From Nilaparvata lugens (lineage: Eukaryota > Arthropoda > Insecta > Hemiptera > Delphacidae): a stretch of DNA of 64,000 bases. Location: the NCBI RefSeq assembly GCF_014356525.2, contig NC_052510.1:59383274-59447273 (forward strand). Reading direction: 5' to 3'. Made by a program: the position numbers and the translations under genes. A model generated the notes under the pieces. That model was not told the origin of the DNA. It saw only the letters and a list, made by a program, of their open reading frames with translations, and ran no database searches. How positions within the stretch are numbered: position 1 is the stretch's first letter; every line of letters starts with the position of its first letter. Positions 25,101-34,100 of the stretch are shown one piece after another.

Positions 25101-28100
25101 TTCATTTGGCTGGTCTTCACTCGAAAATTACGTGCAATTTAATGTATGTTTCTTCAATGTGATGGTGACATGGCTATATGTAACTTCTATGTTCAACTGA
25201 CCCAATAAAAACTTGAAACTTTAAAAAATAAATCAGAGCGATGACAAACAAAGGCGGATGATGGCAAAGCAGCCATCAACACACTGACGCTGGTCGTCAT
25301 TGTCCTTCATTGGGCCAACATGTGGATGTGGCATTATAAACAGTGTTGAGTTTACAGGTTATATTGGGTGAAATTTTCATCACAAATACATTCATGCGGC
25401 AGTTTACAGGTTATATTGGGTACAAGTTTCATCATCATTGTCACAAAATACATTTACCAAATCTGTTTACCTCTTTCAAACGTTCCTGTACAGTCATGTC
25501 TCCTTTCTCCTGTTTGGCTTCGAGGTCTTTGCACTCATCCAACAGTTTGGTTCGTTTCACATCAGCTTTGAGCACAGAATCGACTGCCGACAGATCATCG
25601 GCCACCACTTCCTGTTCGCAGTAGAGGATGTCAATGCCCGGCGGAATGGCAAAAGCGCGCGAAGCAATATGACGCAGTAGGGTTGTTTTGCCATGACTGT
25701 GAATTCATATCAGAAATTATTCAATCAACTAGAAATGTTGTAATAAGAGTAGGCTATATATTCTGAAATAGGTAGCACATTGTAAAATACTTGTTTTCCA
25801 TAAAGGACGACACAATTCATGTACACACAGATATGAGCCTAACAAGCTTTAGTGAGGTCCACGTTATAATGGCAGTTGGGAAAGATTTTTTATTCATTAC
25901 TTTTTTTACAATGAAGAACAGATTGGGAGAGAAAAACTAAGAATACCTTGTACTATTTCTCTCCCAAATTTAGGTAACATTAAAAGTCCAAAATGAGGTT
26001 ATGTCTTCTAAATTTCTACAAAATTTTCAGTCCTAAAATATTTATCCAAGCCATTCTTTTAAATTTAGATGTTCCAAATACCAGAATAACAATAATTTAT
26101 AGCACTCAGTTATTTTTAAAATAGAGAATATTCAATTATTAAAGAAATTTCTAAACAACGTTGCCGATCCTCTGTCTAGCCAATGCCTTCTAAATATGGT
26201 AGCTGATACAGGTTTATTGATGTAATATTAATTGTTCATCCACGTTTGAAATAATCAATTATTTATTTATTCGTGGACAGAATCACAAATCATATAAATA
26301 TTATTAGGAAGGAACAACAGGCTTGACCCAAATCTATTCCAATCCCAAATTTTGATAAATTAATAAAATGTCTAAAAAATAGGTTATGTTTCTACTGTAA
26401 ATCGTTCAAGTTCAATTTTCGTTAAAAAAAATATATAAGCTAAACATTTTGAATTTAGAGAAATTAAAACATCAACTATATTTAAATATAGTATATTATA
26501 TTAAGTATCACTTCATATTGAATTAATCAAGTTATTTTATAAAATTTTGAACCCAAAAATACAATTGTATTTTGTTTGTATTGTATAATAATATTTAATA
26601 TAATAATTATATTTTATTGACCAAGAAATTATATTTTACAATAATTTCATGATAAATTTTCATAATTAAGATGAATTATTTTGTAAAATATTAATTCTAC
26701 ATTGTTGAAAGCGATCTGGCAACAGAGCAAATCGGAAAAGAGATAGCGCTATCAGGTTCTTTGTTGAATGATAGAAAAGGATAGCAATAGCATTGCCAAT
26801 CAAACACTGCCATTATAACGTGGGCCTCACTATAACAGTATGATCGCATTGGATGCACGTGTGTGCAAGTGCACATGAGATCATAGGCCTACATGACCAA
26901 GCGCGCAAGTGAGAAACAAAATCTGGAAAGAGCCTTTAGGTGCGTACAGATATAGGCGCCGCGAACATGAGCAATTCACTATTAATCAGCTGATTATATC
27001 TGTAAATTTTACAGAAACGGTAAGTTACAAATATAAAAAGTTTGGAATCAGCTGATTTTTTTTTTTTTTTTTAAACATCTTTATTGCCCATAAAAACAAA
27101 ATACAAAATAAAAACTTACAAAAGAAATATTCTAGATTATAATATTATGCTATTTTACAAATAAATTAAAATTACATGGCACCACCCAGCAAGTGCAAAA
27201 CCCTGACCGCTGAGTGAGAGCATAGAGAAACGATAGTATAATTTAGATATCCCATGGTATAGGGCGTTTATGTCGCAACTTTTACTATTATCCCAAGCCG
27301 ATAGTCCACGTAGTTCTTTCCCATGCAGCTGTGTGACGCTGGTAGTCTCTCAAATCGTGCCGTTCATACACTTTCACCCCAACAAAACAGTAAAAATTGT
27401 CAATAATCGACAGTAATCGGCTTGAGATAACAGTAAAAGTTGCGACATAAATTCCCTATACCATGGGATATCTACTTACGCTATTGTTTCTCTATGGTGA
27501 GAGTATCCGCTGTTTAGACAATATAAAAATTTATTTACTAATATAATCAAAGCTACAAAAAATCGAAGTTAACAATAAATTACTAGTAACTATAATATTT
27601 GACTGATGTCGAAGAAAAATTTTTGTATCACCCACTTATTTATCTGTTCCATCCTCTGTCTACCCCCTATTAGAAAGAGATTCTGACAATGCATTTGGCA
27701 TGATATTTATTATTTTTGAGCTAAGATACCCCAATTGTCTTCGCACTATTGTCAAATCTGAATAGTTAATATTATAAATGTTATGAGATGTAACTCTCAG
27801 GTTATACAAAGAAACGTTATTATCCACTGTAAATTCATCCTTCATCATCCATGCATAGTAGAGAAGTTTCTTTATATAAATTTGACGTACTGTCATCACT
27901 TTAAATTCGGCCAATGTTTCACTACTAGAAAAAGCCCTTGGCTTATTAAGAATTGCATTTATTATCATTTTTTGAAATGTAAAAATTTTATTCATGAAAA
28001 CATCATACGCTCCTCCCCATACCACTAACCCATATTGCAGCACCGATTGAACATAGGCAAAGTAAAGGACCCTAAGTAATTTAATGTCTAATATTTTACG

Positions 28101-31100
28101 GACTTTATAAAAGATAAAGGAAATAAATTTTAAGCGTTTACAAATATATTCTATATGAGGTTTGATTAAAAGTGAATTGCTCATGTTCGCGGTGCGTAAT
28201 TCTGTACGCACCTTTAGGAACACTCATACTGAACGCGTGCACTTGCTGGTGGCGTTCAGTGTGAGCAGCTACAGGCAAGTCACAAAGTCTTTCTGTGGCT
28301 CTTTCCAGGATTTGTTTCTTATCTCTGCGCATGCATGATCTCAAGTGATTGATCAAATAATGTTTGGCATGTACCAACTACATGGTTATTATAAAATGAT
28401 GGACCAATTTTTTAAAATGGATAAAAATAATTTCAGTAAATATTGATTTGAAAAATGAGTCGACCATTTAGGCTGAAACATATATGTGCATCCAATGTGA
28501 TCAAACACTTGTGTGGGACTCTCTATTCATGAATTGAAATCCCAACCCTGCAGGAGGCATGGTTGTAGAATACTGGAAATAATATCTATCATTTGAAAAA
28601 AGGAACGAATTGAAACATTATTTATTTTTCAAGTATTTCAAACACTACCATGCAGTTAATTATTGACTTCATGCAGGTGTTTGAAATAACAAAATAGTGT
28701 GTTGATACATTGGAATTAATAAGCCAACATCTCAAATGAATTGAGTTTTATTTAAGCTATTTAGAATGAGGTATCAACAAACTGATATTGCACTGTCAAA
28801 ATAAATTGGGGTTGGATTATGACACTTATAAACTCAAATATCATTCAAAGCTATCGTTACAAATTGATTTTTAAAGATATAGTGATGAGACTAATAAAAA
28901 GCTGAAAAATTATCAACTAAAAACGATTACTATATTACTACTACTATGAATTACAGAAAATATTGGATAGTTTACAATTACATACAATGGTTAGTTTCAG
29001 AAATTTCTTATAATGTGTCTTCTTCATGTTTAATGTTTTTCGTGTGGAAATTGACCTACTCCACTATGGCGTACCATGTTCTAGAATAGGTTTTGTGTGT
29101 TTGTTTCTTTTGTGCCGATTAGTAATTAGTAAGTCATTAGGTGTTTAATTCAAAATGCACAGTTATAATACTGTACAATGCAACTTCAAGAAGGATTCTG
29201 GTCCATTAAGAGTGCTTTTCTAGTTTGAAGAACTATTTCAACTTTTGCAATAAATTGAGCCAGAGATTATTTTGCGTGATTTTGAATGTTTACTAGAATT
29301 TCAAAAAACATCGATATCTTGCACTTCGCAAGCTTCTTGGCTTGTCTGATGCCGTTTCTCGGCCAACCAGAAATAATGTAGGTATATCTAAATATCTATC
29401 ATTCCTGAGAAAAATTAGAATTATCCAATTATCTAAAAGATTTTCTTTTTGCTGTTGATGCCTAGATTTTATGTGTTATTTAAATTTTATTCAAGTATAA
29501 TGATAATATCGTGTGACCTGGCTGGCTCAGGTCTGGTGTCAGAGTTTTCAGGTCGCAACTGACATGACCTAACGACTGCTTCTTAGGCAGCCGGGACCGA
29601 CGGCTTAACGTATATTTTAGCTTATATTTTCAATGATATGTCATATTATAAAAGGTTTGTAATATGTTTTAAATATTGTAATTCGCAATAAATTATCTCC
29701 CAAATTTCGGAATCATCACTCATGATTGACTTTCAATTGCGATTCTTCACATGAGATGGAATCTTCAGTCAGGACTCACCCATTGGGTCCAACGAGACCA
29801 TATCTTCGACCGTGAGCTATCAGCAGATTGGCGTTGACGAACAAATCGTTGCCTTTGGCTGATATACTGAAGTTCTCAACCTGAAAAACGGAGAGCACAT
29901 AATGATGATTTGAAGAGGAAACGGAAGAAATAGTGAAAAGAAATAAAGAATCCATGGAATGAAGACTTGACTCTATAAGAATTCTACGTATACATATTGT
30001 ACATATGAATGTATTGGGAATAAACATGTACCATTTGAGTTGCAGAAATTTCCAATTTTGTGTTTCCCAGCTAGTCCGAGAGATATTACTTTAAACATGA
30101 AGAGGGGAAACCGATTTGTCCGTTCACAGTTTGTAGCATGGACAGAGTGAGTGTAGTAGTGGAGTAAGCATGCTGCGTACAATTGGATGCTGACACACAA
30201 GTAGGGGGGATTAATTGAATTAATCACTGAATCCTTTATTTTTGACCTAGGAGGGCGAAGTTAGGGCGCAGCCGGTCCTCTCTTACACTTAACCCTCTAT
30301 ACAATTCTAAGTTACAAGTACAACTAAAACAAACATCATGAGAATGCCGTTAGGTAGTGGCAGTGATTAGTGAAGGAAAGAGCATCGGGCCTCTCTGTCT
30401 TCGAGAAAGAGCCGAGTGAAAAGTAATATTGGTACTATAAAAAAACTGAACATACAGTAATTTCTTCTTCCATTTAGATATATGACTCGAGATTTCTGCT
30501 CCAGCATTGTTTTTTCATTAGTTTTTTTCATTTTTCAGTGGACTCGCTTACCTTTATTTTGCGTACCTATTCCTCTGTTTTCTTCCTTCCCCCCATTTCT
30601 TCCTTCCCTTTTTTCCTCATCACTTCTCTCTTCTCTTCTTTGCCTGCCTATTACATGGGAAACCATAGTTGGCTGGGTATCTTCCTATCTTTTTGTTTTC
30701 TCTTCTCCAACACACCCAACCACAAACACCATGTTTTTTTTATATTTGTAACATTTCATTTGTTTTGTAATTCTTTGTTATTTAGTTTTGTCTTGTTTTG
30801 TGTGTTTTTAATAAATTGAAATATCTCTCGGACTATAGTGGCCGATACTATAAAGGTGCGTATAGATTTGTGCCGAGAGCCACTACCTCCGTAAACAAAG
30901 CCGTAGTGCATTCGTGTGACGTCAGCACAGGTAGGGCTGCTACACCAATAAAACTTTGTTGATTTCAGCTGATCTATATCAGCTAGTGTTTTGATTGGTG
31001 TAGGAGCCCTACCTGTGCTGACGTCACACGAATGCACTACGGCTTTGTTTACGGAAGTAGTGCGAGAACGCACACCTTGCGTTCATCACCAGCTGATTAT

Positions 31101-34100
31101 ATCTGTATCGGTACAGTTACAGTAGAGTACAGATATAATAGTCACAGCAACATCTGATGAAGAGCGCAAGGCACATGTTCGCGGCGCACAAGTGTGTACG
31201 CACCTTATAATGTTCCTGTGTGCAGCGTGCTTTACTGGATAAATTAGATAAGATTATTTGTATAATTTGTAGCCTATTATTCATGCTCTGTTGTAATTTT
31301 TCAGTTACTGACGTTGTTATAACATTGTTCAATGTTTTCGGCAATAAAGATTTTGATTTGATTTGATTTAAAGCAATCAAGCCAATCATCACAGAGTCGC
31401 AATTTGATCAATTGGGGAGTGAGTCCAAGTGAATGAATCATTAGTTAAATAATAAATCAATATTATCCAAGTCTTTATATAGAATAATAGAATCATTATT
31501 ATCTAAGTTTCCACCGTTTCCAGATAGAATAATAAATAATAAGTTTGTTTTTTCGTTCCTTTTCAAAATTATTTCTTTAATATCTTTTCTAGATCGAGCA
31601 GGTACGCAATTTCCAAACTATTCAAAGATAGGGCTTTTAATTCGATTGATGAGATGTTGGCAGCTGATATTTGATGTTAATATTATTGACGTCTATTATA
31701 ATATTGGTATTGCCAATTAGAAATATGACTGTATATAACTGTGAAGAGACTAAGTACCGGAACTGTGATAGTATTTCTCTGTTTTGAGTATGTGAAAAGT
31801 ATGTTTATGTTTATCTGATGACTTTGTCAATAACATGTATTTGTCCACGGCAATAAAAACATTTTGAATTTGAATTTTCTATTCAAGTGATAATAATATG
31901 AAATATCTGATCTATTTTTGGTTTTGAAGCATCTAAATAATTTGGAAATCTACTTTGTGAACATATTTAAGGACTGAAAATGTTGTGAAGTGAAGAACTA
32001 CAATACTAGAAATTATTTTGGACTATGTGTAACCCTATCTAAATTTGGGAGAGGAATAGCACAAGGTTACCTTACATTTCTCTCCCTATCATTTTGATGA
32101 TGTATTGTATGATTGAATGAAGAATAAATAAGTAGCCTACCTTAATATCGACGGCATTTTCTAAAGCTTGAAGCTGTCCTACAGACTTCTGTGTTTGCGA
32201 AACTGTGAAGTTCTCTCCTAGGTCACTATGACCTTGACCTCCCTTCTTCGTCATGGTCTCCACTTGCTTCTGGTACTCCAACTGCAGACAAAAAATAAAA
32301 ATTAGTATTAATGGTCTACACTTAAAATTTCAAAATTATACAAAATAATACCGTATCAAAAGACGAACAAAGTACAAATCAAACACAAATACAAAGTAAC
32401 AGGCTACATAGTGGAGTATCGTAGAATAGGGGTGGGTTGTAAGGATTTCCAACAACGGTTAATCAAGTACAAATTGAGTGATGTATATTGAGTGTATACA
32501 CTACACTCTAATTGATAATCATTCAACAATATTACTTCCGATCTGTTAAGTGAATGATTTTGAGAAAAAACTTTGAAAAAAATCAATAATCCATGGCAAA
32601 GAGAATTAAACATTCATAAAAATTAGCAGTGAATATTCCCAATGCTCATATTGCATTTTCTCTTGTTGACCGAGCGAAGTGAGGTCTAAGATTCAAGTCG
32701 ACGGTTTGGCATTTCTCTTAATGTTTAAATGTTCAAATGTTTATAAGTTGCGCATTTACGGCGAAACGCGATAATAGATTTTCATGAAATTTGACAGGTA
32801 TGTTCCTTTTTTAATTGCGCGTCGACGTATATACAAGGTTTTTTGAAAATTTTGCATTTCAAGGATAATATAAGAGGAAAAAGGAGCCTCCTTCATACGC
32901 AAATATTGGATTAAAAATCAGACTATAGAATTATTCAACATAAATCAGCTGACAAGTGATTACACAGTTGTGTGGAGAAGCCACTATTGCTGTATTTCCA
33001 TAAGGTCCATAGTTTCAATCAGGTACTTGTGGATGAGAATTCTGCGTGAGGTCTACTGTTCACAGAACTACTAGTATAAGTTTAGTGAGCTTTATGCACA
33101 ATGCCAAAACCTGAAGTTTACTAATCATGACTTATCAGCTTGTGTCTTCTACCCACAGAAATAATGTGCTTTAAATGGTAATATTGAGTCAGTAATCCAT
33201 AAAAATAAAAGAATTTGGACTGGACATTGTAACAATGCTCCCATGTGAGCTTAATATGTGGGGAAAAAGCGCTGTTTGACTTGAAAATAAATAAGTTATC
33301 ACAAAATCAGCAAATTTGGGACAAGTGAAACTAGTCTTCAATATCAGTTGCAACTGCATTCCTAAATATTGTCGAATGATGTGCTATAGATGACGGAGTT
33401 GAGTTATAATAATCATCCTTATGTATGATTATAGTTATATAGTATGATTATATAGTTATATAGTTGTATATTATAGTTATATAGTATGATTATAGTTATA
33501 TAGCCTTACGGCTTGAAGTTTGAAACTATACTCCGTGCAAAATTACTTTTGACTTGGGAGGGACATGGGCAGCATAGAAGGCATACAGCGGTAGAGATAC
33601 AACGGCGGCGATGTTACCGTTCTGAACCGGCCAGCGTTCTCCAATTTCAAGTGAGCATTCAAGCGATCATATTAAACTCTCTGAAAGCATTGAGTCGACT
33701 GAGTCTAATCGACAAACTGGCAACTGCGCTTCTACCTATGACTCTATATCCATCACTGTAATTGGCTGATCTTCCTCCATTTCTCTACACCGCATATTCC
33801 TCTAAGTCAAAAGTAATTTTGTACGGAATATAGTATCGTAAAAGATTACGGTGTTTGAACACCAAGACCGGTCAGTCGTTCCGTGTTCCAGCGGTCTTGA
33901 AAGGATTTATAGAGTATATACAAAGATATCCATAAAAAAAGTAATCCATATTCAAGGATATCCATGATCTAGCCTATACCCTCTTAAGACCGCTCTGACC
34001 GCAATCCCACTCTGTGTGCACACACCCTTGGAGAACTGTTCATTATTTATTTATTTATTTAATCAATGAGAATTACTCAACTTACAGTAAAGTACCACAG

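Larger units (their letters stand above)
26841..28503. mobile_element. Outer inverted-repeat element (CATTGGATGCAC ends), triple nest
   Basis: Ends TGATCGCATTGGATGCAC and GTGCATCCAATGTGATCA. The interior landmarks GTGCACTTGCTGG and CTGAACGCGTG match the element at 60.1-60.5 kb. Nesting order by interruption: this element, then the AAGGTGCGTA MITE, then the LINE. Confidence 0.65.

Noticed and set aside
29513..29620. Possible tRNA-derived SINE head with A and B boxes
   Set aside because: I could not place both pol III boxes at proper spacing, so the class is left open.
30482..30819. Overlapping Phe/Leu/Ser-rich frames resembling membrane proteins
   Set aside because: Pyrimidine-rich intron sequence gives hydrophobic-looking translations in two frames. 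No homology and no start context.
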